Source: Janthinobacterium sp. 67
Lineage (GTDB): Bacteria > Pseudomonadota > Gammaproteobacteria > Burkholderiales > Burkholderiaceae_D
NCBI RefSeq assembly: GCF_002797895.1
Contig: NZ_PGES01000001.1
Span: 1,426,001 to 1,490,000, forward strand
Reading direction: 5' to 3'
DNA: 64,000 nucleotides
The position numbers were made by a program, and so were the translations under genes. This document shows positions 6,927-17,695 of this stretch, one piece after another (position 1 is the first letter of the stretch; each line of letters opens with the position of its first letter). The notes under the pieces are model-generated. The model saw nothing but the letters and a program-made list of their open reading frames with translations, had not been told where the DNA came from and did not search any database.

Positions 6927-8549
6927 CTAAGCGGCGGCGGCCCCGCCCTCTTCCGGCGACACATCGGCCCGCCACGTACTGATGGTCATGCCCGCATACG
7001 ACTGCAGCAGCACGTCGTCGCTCAAGGCCAGCATCGCCTGCTGGCGCTGCTCCGCCTTTTTCTCTGGAGTCATGCCCAGCTCGTCCGTCTTGTACGGCCC
7101 CAGCACGGGCAGCAGGTCGCGCAGCACGGAATAGTTGCCTGGCGTGGTCTTGTCCGATTCCAGCTTGCCCAGGAAATACTTCATGACATGTTCGGACTGA
7201 TTGCCCTCCTGCCGCAAGCTCGCCTTGACCATCTTGCCATCCTTGTAGGCCACCTGCGCATCGCTGCTGGCCGTATCCTCGATCTGGTGGTAGGTATAGT
7301 TCTGCGATTCCGTGGCGGCCGTCAGGCGCAGCGGCACGCCGGGAACCAAGGTCTCATGGAAGCTGGCGCTCAGCTTCGATTGCTGCTGCTGCCTGAGCGA
7401 ACGCGCATCCTGGCTGGCGCCGGTCTGCGACGTCTTTTGCGACACTTCATAATTGAAGCCGTCCTTTTCCGAGCTGCGCATCGGGTTGCTGAATTTCACG
7501 GCTTGCGACACGGAAGCGCTGAAATCGGCCAGCCCCGTCATGATGGACTTGTCTTCGGCGGCCAGGCGCCACTTGCCCGTCTCGGGACTGTCCGTGGCCA
7601 CCTGCGGCGCGGCGGTATTGCTGTGCAAGGCCGTAAAGCTATCCTTGAGCATGGCCACCAGGCCCGCATCGCCATGGCCGCGCGATGCCGCCTGGTCGAA
7701 CTGCTTCATGTAGCTGCCCAGCGCCTTCGCCTGCTTTTCCTTGCTGCCCAGGGTATTGAGCGCGCTGGCGTCGACCTTCAGGTCCAGGCTGCCTGCCTCG
7801 CCGCTGAAGCTGACCTTGCGCTGCGCGCCATCGGCCTGGAAATCCAGGGTTTGCACGCTTTCCGGTTCGCCGCGTACCTTGACTTCCGCATGCAGCTTCA
7901 CCAACGACAGCACCTGCTGGTCGAACTGCATCAAGCCTTCCAGCTTGATTTTCGGCGTGCTCTGCCCCATGCCGTCGATGGCCGCCTGGAAACCCTTCGC
8001 CAGGTCGCCCAGGGCGCTCGCTTCAGCGTCGCTGAGGTCGCCGCTCGTCGTCATGTTCACGGCCAGGCCGTCGCCCTGGCTGTCGAGCGACAGCTTGACT
8101 TCCACGCCGCTTTTGGTCGTGATGCTGAGGGTCACCCTGTCTTCGCCATTGCCGTGCAGGCTGCCCGGCGCGATGCCGGACGCCGCATAGACATTCGGCG
8201 TGGTGCTCGGCGGCGGCTGGCGCATCGCCTGCGAGAAATTATAGTTGCCCAGCTTGGCCTGTCCCAGCATGGCCGCGCCCAGGCCGCTGAAGCGGCCGCC
8301 AAACGCATATGACGAGAAACTCTTCGTCATCGCCTCGCTCACCTTGTTGCGCGTCGCGCTTTCCCACACCATCGGCGGCTTCGTGAACGCTGCCGGGTTG
8401 CTGCCGTTCACGCTCTCGGGACTGAGGGCAACAATGGCAGATGGCATGGAGGCAGACGACGGCGACGGCGCCTCCGTGCGGCTGGACGCGGCGGAGGAAG
8501 CCCCTGACGGGGCGCTATTCCAGCTTGACAATGGAGAAATGGAGGTCAT
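6927..8549 (-). CDS. Large protein of unknown function
   Basis: 540 residues from ATG 8549 (22 codons are available upstream, but AAGG 10 nt before 8549 favours this start). The first 60 residues are Ser/Ala/Pro-rich and look disordered; no signal peptide or membrane segment is seen. The rest alternates amphipathic beta-like stretches (for example VTLSITTKSGVEVKLSLDSQG around 160-180 and LKLHAEVKVRGEPESVQTLDFQ) with helical parts, and ends in an acidic then Ala-rich tail. Lack of Cys and many Gln/Ser residues suggest a soluble or exported structural protein. I recognise no family. It is divergent from the GGDEF gene. Confidence 0.75.
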   Translation of the reverse strand: MTSISPLSSWNSAPSGASSAASSRTEAPSPSSASMPSAIVALSPESVNGSNPAAFTKPPMVWESATRNKVSEAMTKSFSSYAFGGRFSGLGAAMLGQAKLGNYNFSQAMRQPPPSTTPNVYAASGIAPGSLHGNGEDRVTLSITTKSGVEVKLSLDSQGDGLAVNMTTSGDLSDAEASALGDLAKGFQAAIDGMGQSTPKIKLEGLMQFDQQVLSLVKLHAEVKVRGEPESVQTLDFQADGAQRKVSFSGEAGSLDLKVDASALNTLGSKEKQAKALGSYMKQFDQAASRGHGDAGLVAMLKDSFTALHSNTAAPQVATDSPETGKWRLAAEDKSIMTGLADFSASVSQAVKFSNPMRSSEKDGFNYEVSQKTSQTGASQDARSLRQQQQSKLSASFHETLVPGVPLRLTAATESQNYTYHQIEDTASSDAQVAYKDGKMVKASLRQEGNQSEHVMKYFLGKLESDKTTPGNYSVLRDLLPVLGPYKTDELGMTPEKKAEQRQQAMLALSDDVLLQSYAGMTISTWRADVSPEEGGAAAA

Positions 8550-8745
8550 GGCGCGGTAACCTTGCAGTTGAAGGATGGGGGCATAATAAAATATCGATAC
8601 GGTTGGTTTTTTCACAATTCCCGGGCGCCAGGCAAGCCTTGCGTCACGTTATCTGGCGTGGTGGCAAGTACTGCATGGCAATACTGCATTAACGGCAAGA
8701 AACGGCAAAGCATGAGTGTCGGGGAAATGAAACATTTTCATACGG

Positions 8746-10149
8746 ATGACCCAGCCTCCCCGCAACAAGTTGATTCACTGCCGGGAATGTCTCAGAATGT
8801 ACCGTATGGAACACAAGATTCTGCGCGCGCCGCTGGCCAGCTTTACCGACTTGTTGCTCGACGCCGTGTGCATGGTCGACGTGGACGGGCGCTTCGTGTT
8901 CGTCAGCGCCGCCTGCGAACGCATCTTCGGCTATACGCAGCGGGAAATGATCGGCAAGCTCATGATCGACCTGGTCGCTCCCGCCGACCGCGCCCGCACC
9001 CTGGCCGCCGCGCGCGCCATCATGGACGGCCATGCGCAGACGCACTTTGAAAACCGCTACCTGCGCAAGGATGGCAGCCTGGCGCACATCATGTGGTCGG
9101 CCCGCTGGTCGGCCGCCGACCAGCTGCGCGTGGCCGTGGCCCGCGACATCACCCTGCTGAAACAGGCGCAGGCAAAGCAGGCCGCGCTGTACGCCATTTC
9201 CGAAGCCATGCAGGCAACGCAAGACTTGCCCGCCTTGCTGCACCGCATCCAGCACATCATCGGCGAACACTTGCCGGCGCGCAGCCTGACCTTGCTGCTG
9301 CATGACGAAGACGGCGTCCACCCTCCGATGACCTGCCATGCCGACGACAGCGCGCCCCAGCCGACGTCATCCCTGGCCAGCCTGCTGTGCGATGAAGTGC
9401 TGCGCAGCGGCCGTCCCCTGCTGCTGCAGGCGGGACAACTGGCCGGCCTGCCGGCGGCGCTGCAAATTGCAGCCGGCGCCCTGTCGTCGTGCTGGCTTGC
9501 CGTGCCACTGTATTGCTCCATGGGCAGCATCGGCGTGCTGGCCCTGCAAGGCAGCCAGGATGCCGTCATCGGCACGGCGCAAGACCAGGATCTGCTGCAG
9601 TTTGTGGCCAAGCAACTTGCCACCGCCATCGAGCGCCGGCAGTTGCAGACGCAAATGCAGTTCATGGCCATGCACGACGAGCTGACCCGCCTGCCGAACC
9701 GCCGCCTGTTCCACGACCGCCTGCACACGGCATTCGCCCGCGCGCACCGCCAGGAAGGCCGGCTGTCGCTGCTGTTCCTGGACCTGAACAACTTCAAGCG
9801 AGTCAACGACGACCACGGCCATGCCTGTGGCGACCTGCTGCTGCAAACGGTGGCGAGCCGCCTGCGCGATTGCATGCGCGAAACCGATACCCTGGCCAGG
9901 ATGGGCGGCGATGAATTTGTCGTGCTTCTGGAGAGCAACGTCACGCCGGCCGACGTCAGCCTGATCGAGCAAAAAATCCATGCGGCACTGGCCGCGCCGC
10001 TGCAACTGGGCAATGGGCAGCAATTGCAGATCACCGTCAGCATCGGCGTGGCCCACTATCCGGACGATGGCGACACCATGCAACTGCTGCTGCGTCATGC
10101 GGACCGGGCCATGTACGCGTCGAAAGTGCTGGCCGCCGCCTCGCGCTGA
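8746..10149 (+). CDS. PAS-GAF-type diguanylate cyclase
   Basis: Makes c-di-GMP from two GTP. Domains in order: PAS (about residues 30-145; LLLDAVCMVDVDGRFVFVSAACERIFGYT), a GAF-like domain (about 150-300) and GGDEF (about 310-465). The active site MGGDEFV is intact (GGDEF at 387-391) and an RETD inhibitory I-site lies five residues before it, so product feedback is expected. No EAL domain and no membrane segment. Start is uncertain: ATG 8806 (MEHKILRAPL) or 8797 would follow GGGA and remove a poorly conserved leader. Confidence 0.9.
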   Translation: MTQPPRNKLIHCRECLRMYRMEHKILRAPLASFTDLLLDAVCMVDVDGRFVFVSAACERIFGYTQREMIGKLMIDLVAPADRARTLAAARAIMDGHAQTHFENRYLRKDGSLAHIMWSARWSAADQLRVAVARDITLLKQAQAKQAALYAISEAMQATQDLPALLHRIQHIIGEHLPARSLTLLLHDEDGVHPPMTCHADDSAPQPTSSLASLLCDEVLRSGRPLLLQAGQLAGLPAALQIAAGALSSCWLAVPLYCSMGSIGVLALQGSQDAVIGTAQDQDLLQFVAKQLATAIERRQLQTQMQFMAMHDELTRLPNRRLFHDRLHTAFARAHRQEGRLSLLFLDLNNFKRVNDDHGHACGDLLLQTVASRLRDCMRETDTLARMGGDEFVVLLESNVTPADVSLIEQKIHAALAAPLQLGNGQQLQITVSIGVAHYPDDGDTMQLLLRHADRAMYASKVLAAASR

Positions 10150-10180
10150 GCGGTCTGGCGGCGGGAGGCAGTTGCTCATA

Positions 10181-10189
10181 TGCTATACT
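10181..10189 (+). promoter_or_regulatory. Extended -10 element
   Basis: TG, one base, TATACT, nine bases before the ATG at 10198. No clear -35 is needed for extended -10 promoters. It overlaps the alternative start at 10180, which argues that 10198 is the true one. Confidence 0.5.
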
Positions 10190-10197
10190 TTCCGGCG

Positions 10198-10563
10198 ATG
10201 CTGAGACTCTTCAAAACATGGCTGATCCTGCTGTTGATCACGGCGGTGCCCCTGCAAGCGGCCGCTGCGGACGCCATGCGGCTGGACGCCGCGTCGCCTG
10301 CCGCCGCCATGACGGCCGCCTGCCAGCATCACGCTGCGCAGCCGGACAGCGCCGGCACGCCGGAAAACGGCAAGGCCTCCGCCAAACACCCCGCGTGCGG
10401 CGCCTGTAGCGCCTTTTGCCTGGGCGCGCTGATGCCGCCCTGTTTCACCGTGCCTGCCGTCGTGCTCAACGGCGCGGAACACGCCACCACAGGCAATGCC
10501 GCCTTGCTGACGGGATTCATTCCCGACGGCTTGCGCCGGCCTCCGAGACCGCTTTCCGCTTAA
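10198..10563 (+). CDS. Secreted Cys/His-rich protein, probably copper-related
   Basis: 121 residues with a signal peptide (MLRLFKTWLILLLITAVPLQAAA). The mature part carries clustered metal ligands: CQHH at 42-45, H64, C67, C70, C74 (CGACSAFC) and C82, as in DUF2946-like small metal proteins. It precedes a DUF411 gene by 68 nt, a pairing common in copper/cobalt resistance loci. An extended -10 (TG-C-TATACT, 10181-10189) puts the transcription start at about the ATG 10198, so the message may be leaderless; an alternative ATG at 10180 has GGGAGG upstream. Metal identity is inference. Confidence 0.65.
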   Translation: MLRLFKTWLILLLITAVPLQAAAADAMRLDAASPAAAMTAACQHHAAQPDSAGTPENGKASAKHPACGACSAFCLGALMPPCFTVPAVVLNGAEHATTGNAALLTGFIPDGLRRPPRPLSA

Positions 10564-10631
10564 ATTCACAACAGATTCCAAGCAGGCCACCAAGTTGGCC
10601 ACGATAGACCCACTTCGTCTGAAAGCAGCAC

Positions 10632-11075
10632 ATGATCAAACATTTATTAGTGCGCGGCGCTTTCGCCGCCATGCTGGGCTTGCCCACGTTCGCCATGGCG
10701 GCCCTGCCCGTCATTGAAGTCTACAAGAGCGCCTCGTGCGGCTGCTGTTCCGCATGGATCAAGCACCTGGAAGCGAACGGCTTTACGGTGCGCGCGAAAA
10801 ATGTCGAGATGCCGGCGCAATACCGCAAGCTGGCCGGCATTCCCGACGCGCTCGGCTCCTGCCACACGGGCCTCGTCAACGGCTACGCCATCGAAGGCCA
10901 TGTGCCGGCCAGCGAGATCAAGCAGCTGCTGCGCGACAAGCCCAAGGCCAAAGGCCTGGCCGTGCCGGCGATGCCCATGGGTTCGCCAGGCATGGAAGGA
11001 CCGCGCAAGGATGCGTATGACGTCTTGCTGGTCAAGAACAATGGCAGCACCGAAGTCTACAAGCACTACAAATAA
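10632..11075 (+). CDS. DUF411 periplasmic metal-binding protein
   Basis: 147 residues: signal peptide (about 1-23), then a thioredoxin-like small domain with VYKSASCGCCSAWIKHLE. Cys36, Cys38 and Cys39 form the CxCC motif, and GSCHTG (Cys77, His78) and EGHVP (His90) complete the typical DUF411 pattern. The family is found in copper-resistance loci and is thought to bind Cu in the periplasm; direct proof is lacking. Follows the Cys/His-rich secreted protein on the same strand and ends before a strong terminator. Confidence 0.9.
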   Translation: MIKHLLVRGAFAAMLGLPTFAMAALPVIEVYKSASCGCCSAWIKHLEANGFTVRAKNVEMPAQYRKLAGIPDALGSCHTGLVNGYAIEGHVPASEIKQLLRDKPKAKGLAVPAMPMGSPGMEGPRKDAYDVLLVKNNGSTEVYKHYK

Positions 11076-11093
11076 CACCGAGGGGAAATGAAA

Positions 11094-11127
11094 AACGCCG
11101 CCGGAATCGCTTCCGGCGGCGTTTTTT
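11094..11127 (+). terminator. Rho-independent terminator
   Basis: 13-bp perfect stem AACGCCGCCGGAA with loop TCGC, followed by a T run. Ends the DUF411 transcript; the A-rich 5' flank lets it also serve icd, which converges and stops at 11168. Confidence 0.9.
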
Positions 11128-11167
11128 GTCTCAGGCAGCAAAGAATTTACTGCCTGTCAGGACTGCA

Positions 11168-13399
<2,232 letters not shown>

Positions 13400-13714
13400 G
13401 TTCATTCCCTTGTATGCGGTGATGCCTGGTGGTTAACTTTCTTCATTCCAAACACAGGACGGTTAGCCTTGCTTTGGACGGCTAGTGTGCCGGCGGTGAC
13501 GCCGTGCTTGCCCACCACGTATTTTAGACTGTCCTGCCACTGTTTGTGTATCCGATGGCGACGAATCTTATATAAGACAGCAAATATCTGAAGCTGACGG
13601 GGGAATATCACGGTTTTACGCAGGGAAATGAGCGCAAACGGGTTGACAAGCCATGTATGCACCTATGGAAACAAATAATTAAAGATACATATATTTGAAC
13701 AAATCCTGTACGAC
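13400..13714. other. Non-coding region upstream of icd
   Basis: No credible gene. It contains a perfect 12-bp palindrome TCTTATATAAGA (13566-13577), about 170 bp before icd, which could be part of an icd promoter, and an AT-rich stretch at 13670-13700. Nothing else stands out. Confidence 0.5.
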
Positions 13715-13945
13715 TCACTCGTTTTTGACGATGCCGCGCACGTTCGTCAGGGCCAGGCAGACGTTCAGCGCGATCAGGGCCCAGGCCCCGTCATGCCAGC
13801 CCCAGCAGACCCACAGCACATTGCTGAACAGGAAAACCCAGAAACCGGCCAGACGCCGCGCGGCCGCGCGCGAACCCACGAGCCAGGCCGCCAGCAGCGA
13901 GGCGGCCATGGCGGGCCATTGCAACAGTTCGATGATGTCGGACAT
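13715..13945 (-). CDS. Small inner-membrane protein
   Basis: 76 residues with two to three hydrophobic segments (about 8-24, 33-48, 53-68), Trp-rich, ending LALTNVRGIVKNE. GGAGGGCGCC before ATG is a good ribosome binding site. The arrangement resembles short transporter-like or PnuC-tail-like proteins, but I do not recognise a family. A perfect FNR/Anr-type site (TTGAT-N4-ATCAA) lies 98 bp upstream, at the edge of an IS element. Confidence 0.65.
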   Translation of the reverse strand: MSDIIELLQWPAMAASLLAAWLVGSRAAARRLAGFWVFLFSNVLWVCWGWHDGAWALIALNVCLALTNVRGIVKNE

Positions 13946-14042
13946 GGCGCCCTCCGGCTTCCAATCAATTTAGCGTTATTGTCTTTTTATTCGCGCACGC
14001 CTGCCAGTCCCTTCCCCACTTTCCCGCAAATCTTCAGTCGGC

Positions 14043-14056
14043 TTGATATCGATCAA
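14043..14056. promoter_or_regulatory. FNR/Anr-type box beside the IS
   Basis: TTGAT, ATCG, ATCAA is a perfect match to the Fnr/Anr consensus. It immediately adjoins the left terminal repeat of the IS (14057), 98 bp upstream of the small membrane-protein gene on the minus strand. Oxygen control is inference. Confidence 0.45.
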
Positions 14057-14935
14057 GAGCGTCTAACAAAACCTCTGAATGTATCCCCAGCAGATGAGTG
14101 CGCAGGCAAGCGAGAGAAACGCCTGTGGATATCGGCACGACGTTCATAGCGGATAAACGGTGGAGCCAACCCGGGGTGCGTTCTGCGACCCAGCGCCATT
14201 TGCCCAGGCGCTCGCGCGATTCGATGCCGTAGCGGGCAATGCGCGGTGCAATGCCTCTGCCACGTAGCCAGGCCCGGTGGGCACGTGAAGCATAGGCCTA
14301 GTCGGCGTGCAGTTTGGCCGGACGTTTGCGTGGCCGGCCCGCCAGGCCTGCCAATGACGGGACGGCTTCGAGCAGCGGGATCGGCATCCGGGAATCATGT
14401 ACCTGAGCGCCCGATATGCTCGCCACCAGAGGCAATCGGCGTTGATCGACGAGCAGAGGGTGCTTGCAACCGAGCTTGCCGCGGTCGGTGGGATTGGGGC
14501 CGGCATGCTGTCCGCCGAGGGGGGGATGGCACGCTGGCCGAGTCGATACTGGCGCGTTCCCATTGAATCTGATCGTACTCCCGCAATTGGTGCGGCATGG
14601 CTTCGTGGATGCGTTGCCAGACATGCCTGTTGCCATGCGTGCAGACGTCGCCAGCAACTCATGCCGCTGCCACAGCCCAGTTCACGGGACAGATATTCCC
14701 AGGGCAAGCCGGTCTTGAGGACGAACAGAACACCAGTCAAGGCGGCGCGGTCGTCAATGCGAGGAGGCCCCCTTGGGGGATGGCTGATGTACTGGCAGCA
14801 AAGGCTGGATCATCGCCCACAGGTCATCCGGAAGAAGTGCTTTGATCACGGGATCGGCTCCTGAAAATGATGTCAGGTGAGTTTGACCAGCATCAGTGCC
14901 GTTTGTTTCGCTGGGATTGGTTTTGTTAGACGCTC
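14057..14935 (-). mobile_element. IS5-family insertion sequence, degenerate
   Basis: An 879-bp element bounded by perfect 17-bp terminal inverted repeats GAGCGTCTAACAAAACC (14057-14073 and 14919-14935) and flanked by a 3-bp direct repeat CAA (14054-14056, 14936-14938). Size, ends and the encoded transposase fit the IS5 family, IS427-like group. The transposase is inactivated by several frameshifts. It lies within an IclR-type gene on the right side. Confidence 0.85.
14063..14849 (-). pseudogene. IS5-family transposase, multiply frameshifted
   Basis: Reading from GTG 14849 the peptide begins VIKALLPDDLWAMIQPLLP, typical of IS427-group ORFA, then must change frame to continue as IDDRAALTGVLFVLKTGLPW, again to WQRIHEAMPHQLREYDQIQW, and again to GPNPTDRGKLGCKHPLLVDQ. 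An in-frame TAG follows KRPAKLHAD, and the WVAERTPGWLHR region near the C-terminus is again out of frame with the RYERRADIH segment. At least three frame changes and a stop mean no active transposase; programmed frameshifting would explain only one. Confidence 0.85.
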
Positions 14936-15052
14936 CAAGCCCATTTTTGCGCTGAGTTCAGTCAGTCTTAATTCGCCGTTTGCGGCGGAAATGGTTTCCA
15001 GCAGAGCCATCGTTCTCCCTACGGACTGGATAGTGCGGGTTTCGTTGACCAT
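14936..15052 (-). pseudogene. IclR-type regulator, N-terminal fragment cut by the IS
   Basis: Thirty-nine codons from ATG 15052: MVNETRTIQSVGRTMALLET then LRLTELSAKMGL, the N-terminal winged helix of IclR regulators (QSVxRAxxLLE...LRLTELA). The reading enters the IS right end at 14935. The sequence beyond the left end of the IS does not continue the IclR protein, so the rest of the gene (about 210 residues) has been lost, perhaps in an IS-mediated deletion. Confidence 0.75.
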
Positions 15053-15142
15053 GTTTTCAATAACCGTGCGTCGTTGCGTGCGGTGAACTGTTTGTATGCT
15101 GAAGAGCAATGTGTCACAGACATGAAGCGGACCGGGATGACC

Positions 15143-15175
15143 GCTTATTGCGCAGACGCTGTCTGCGCAATAAGC
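15143..15175. repeat. 33-bp near-perfect palindrome
   Basis: GCTTATTGCGCAGAC, three bases GCT, then GTCTGCGCAATAAGC: 15-bp perfect arms. Lies between the truncated oxidoreductase (stop at 15215) and the IclR fragment (start 15052). It lacks a T run, so it is a poor terminator; a regulator site, cruciform or mobile-element remnant is possible. Confidence 0.7.
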
Positions 15176-15214
15176 AAGACGCCACACCTTGCTCCAATTA
15201 AAGAGGCCCCTGGC

Positions 15215-15935
15215 TCAGCGCAGCCGCTCCAGCATCAGAAAATACCACATCCCCAGCGCCAGGACCTGGCGCCCCAGCCAATCGCCGACCGGCGCCCGCA
15301 CATGGCTGAGGCGCTGGAAGACGTCGAACTTGTCCATCGTGCCGCCGATGGCGCCGGCCATCACCTCGCCCACGATATGCGAAGTGGCCAGTCCGTGGCC
15401 GGAATAGCCCTGCGCATACCAGACGTTCGGCGCCAGCTTGCCCAATTGGGGCACGCGGTTGAACACGATGCCCATGTCGCAGCTCCATTGAAAGTCGATT
15501 GCCACGCCACGCAATTGTGGAAAGGTACGCTCGATACAGGGCCTGAGCTCGGCCGCAATATCGCGCGATGCCTTACCAGAATAATTGGCGCCGCCGCCGA
15601 ACAGCAGTCGCCCATCGGCCGTGCTGCGGTAATAATCGAGGACGTAGCGGCTGTCGTACACGGCCAGGTCTTGCGGATTCAGCTGCCGCGCCAGCGCCCC
15701 CAGCGGCTCCGTGGCGACGATGCCGCCCGCGGCCGGGAAGATCATGCCGCTCAGCTTGCGCCGTTCCAGACGGTGGCTGACGTCGCCCGCCAGCAAAACC
15801 TGGTCGGCGACGATGCTGCCCCGCTCCAGGCGCAGCCTCGGCGTGCCGCCATGCACGATCTCGAGCACGGGCGACTGCTCGAAGACCAGGCCGCCAAGGC
15901 TGGCCAGGGCGCTCGCTTCCCCCATTTCCATATAC
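15215..15935 (-). pseudogene. FAD-dependent oxidoreductase (DAO/PuuB-like), N-terminus missing
   Basis: About 240 codons of the C-terminal half of a D-amino-acid-oxidase-fold flavoenzyme: VLLAGDVSHRLERRKLSGMIFPAAGGIVATEPL, YDSRYVLDYYRSTADGRLLFGGG, ELRPCIERTFPQLRGVAIDFQWSCDMGI and YAQGYSGHGLATSHIVGE are characteristic of gamma-glutamylputrescine oxidase (PuuB)-like proteins (normally about 430 residues). The GxGxxG FAD-binding N-terminus is absent; homology begins at about ALASLGGLVFEQSPVLE, next to 15925-15935 where unrelated sequence starts. It therefore cannot bind FAD normally. Confidence 0.8.
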
Positions 15936-16022
15936 ATTCTTGATGCAATTAAGGCGGATAGACGAGTGGCAGTGGAGCTAGAAGTTCAAGGTGTTCACCG
16001 CGATCGCGATTTTGATACCTAG
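15936..16022 (+). pseudogene. Possible restriction-endonuclease C-terminal scrap
   Basis: An open stretch of 28 codons ILDAIKADRRVAVELE..., HRDRDFDT then TAG. The pattern (I)DxIKxxRVAVExE...RDxxFD recalls the core of BglII/BstYI-type type II restriction enzymes (usually VAIExEWNxKDxxxDRDL). It begins exactly where the oxidoreductase ends, so it is a joined fragment. Twenty-eight residues are too few for confidence; it may be chance. Confidence 0.25.
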
Positions 16023-16074
16023 CAATAAGTAGTCAACTCCGTAGAATAGAGACGACTTCTTTTCAAGGAAAAAC

Positions 16075-17637
16075 ATGATACCAGCTACTAATCAACTGCC
16101 GACGCTAGGATACCTGCACAAGGTCATATGCGATAGCCTGGGACTATGGAACAGCGACAACGAAGACGTCACCTTCCACGTCACGGCCACCGAGCAAGAG
16201 CGGCGTACAGCGTTGCGACAAGCTTTCGATGCAATTAAAAAAGAGGACGGCGTGTATGGATCCCTCGACGACTTGGTCGCAGTTACTACCCAGTTCGCGC
16301 CAAAGGATAGTCAGAGCGTTAAAAAAAGTAGAACGATCCAAAGCTATGTCAATCATCTATCCAAAACCGACTTTGAATCCCTCGAAGAGTATATAGAATT
16401 ACGCCAATACATCATAGTGTTGCTCAATGAGCGTTACGCCCGCTGGAGTGTAGCCGAACTTGCGGTCAGCTTTTACATGTCGGCGCTTGCCCACTACCGG
16501 GAGTTTGTCAGAGAGTACGCCTGCGATGCGCAGAGTCAAAAGTACAGTTATCAGTGTTTTCTCAGTCAAGATCTTCGCTTGCTGACGGGGACTCTAACCC
16601 GCGAGTTGTTACCAGACGATACTTGGCCAGATGCGGCGCTGAATGAACCGTGGCCCTTGAAGGGATTCGCTGATGCTGCTTGCAAGATCACCGGTACATC
16701 GCTGCATAAACTTCACCAGTACCACGAATTTCAGCGAGAGGGACCGCTCAACGAACAAGCATGGACCCGTGACTTCACCTCCCAGGGGGTCAATACTCGG
16801 TCCAAACAGGTAATCGAGCGGCTACGCAAGTATAGCCGGATGAAGTGGGAAACTTTTTACCCCACCCTCCAACCGCTGACTTACTACCTGCCGAAGGCGA
16901 TTCATGAAAAGGCATTCGCGACTCATGCGTTTGCGGCCATGATCGCTCACAACCTCAATGTCCATGTGGCGGATTACGGGCCATTCGAGCCTCCCGCAAG
17001 AGGCCATCTGACGCACGGCCAGGTTGATCAGAGTCACGCAATACCTAGCAGCGACTTGCTTGATCAGCTATTCAACGACTATCCCATTGGCCACGAAGTC
17101 TTCGCCCAGCAAGCGCCCAACCGCTATCAAGCTCTGCTCGCCGGAATCAGGACCCTACCTGGTTCATTGAGCCTTGCAATGGACATTCCGAGCAGCCTGG
17201 AGCTAATTTACGAAAAAGAACATAGGAGGTTCGTCGAAGGGACATCGCACGCAACGTTAGCGAATGGCCCCAACTGGCTCAAAGAATGGGCACGAGCCCG
17301 AGATGCCTTGTTTCTCGGTGATGCCGGGCTTGCGCTCGCGCATTTCAATACTGCACTAGATCAGGCAAAGTACGCGGCGGGGCCATTATTTATACCCTTC
17401 TACATACAGGTGTGTGCATTCTGCAAATCGCAATATCGGGTACTTTCGGAGCGGAAGGAAGAGGAATTGTTCGAGCGGTTCTACGAAGGCTTGGGCAGCA
17501 ACGCCGCGCACTACGCAAAATTGGTAGGCTATACCCCGCAGTGGGAGCGTGACCCGAAGACTCTGATGACCCACACAATGCTACCTCTGAAGTCTCGGTT
17601 GATTATCAGGGAAATCGACGCCCTGGCAAAAATCTAG
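16075..17637 (+). CDS. Unrecognised 520-residue accessory protein
   Basis: A good ribosome binding site (AAGGA, 7 nt before ATG) and codon use visibly less G/C-rich than neighbours mark a horizontally acquired gene. The protein is soluble and mostly helical, with no signal peptide, membrane segment or familiar catalytic motif. The N-terminal 170 residues have a helix-rich segment with a possible HTH-like SRTIQSYVNHLSK (about 85-97); the C-terminal region (about 400-470; EWARARDALFLGDAGLALAHFNTALDQAK) resembles TPR-type helical pairs. It lies between truncated genes and a tRNA, 114 bp before a Gly-rich peptide gene on the same strand. Defence or island-maintenance roles are only guesses. Confidence 0.8.
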   Translation: MIPATNQLPTLGYLHKVICDSLGLWNSDNEDVTFHVTATEQERRTALRQAFDAIKKEDGVYGSLDDLVAVTTQFAPKDSQSVKKSRTIQSYVNHLSKTDFESLEEYIELRQYIIVLLNERYARWSVAELAVSFYMSALAHYREFVREYACDAQSQKYSYQCFLSQDLRLLTGTLTRELLPDDTWPDAALNEPWPLKGFADAACKITGTSLHKLHQYHEFQREGPLNEQAWTRDFTSQGVNTRSKQVIERLRKYSRMKWETFYPTLQPLTYYLPKAIHEKAFATHAFAAMIAHNLNVHVADYGPFEPPARGHLTHGQVDQSHAIPSSDLLDQLFNDYPIGHEVFAQQAPNRYQALLAGIRTLPGSLSLAMDIPSSLELIYEKEHRRFVEGTSHATLANGPNWLKEWARARDALFLGDAGLALAHFNTALDQAKYAAGPLFIPFYIQVCAFCKSQYRVLSERKEEELFERFYEGLGSNAAHYAKLVGYTPQWERDPKTLMTHTMLPLKSRLIIREIDALAKI

Positions 17638-17695
17638 TGCTACTGGATCGCACCGATTTTCATGGGGTGTCCCACCTAGGCCAAGCTTTCGAAAT

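Noticed and set aside
14144..14740. Intact 198-residue transposase
   Set aside because: Only the first third matches an IS5 transposase; the rest is an out-of-frame reading after a frameshift.
15143..15175. Transcription terminator
   Set aside because: Strong stem but no T run on either side.
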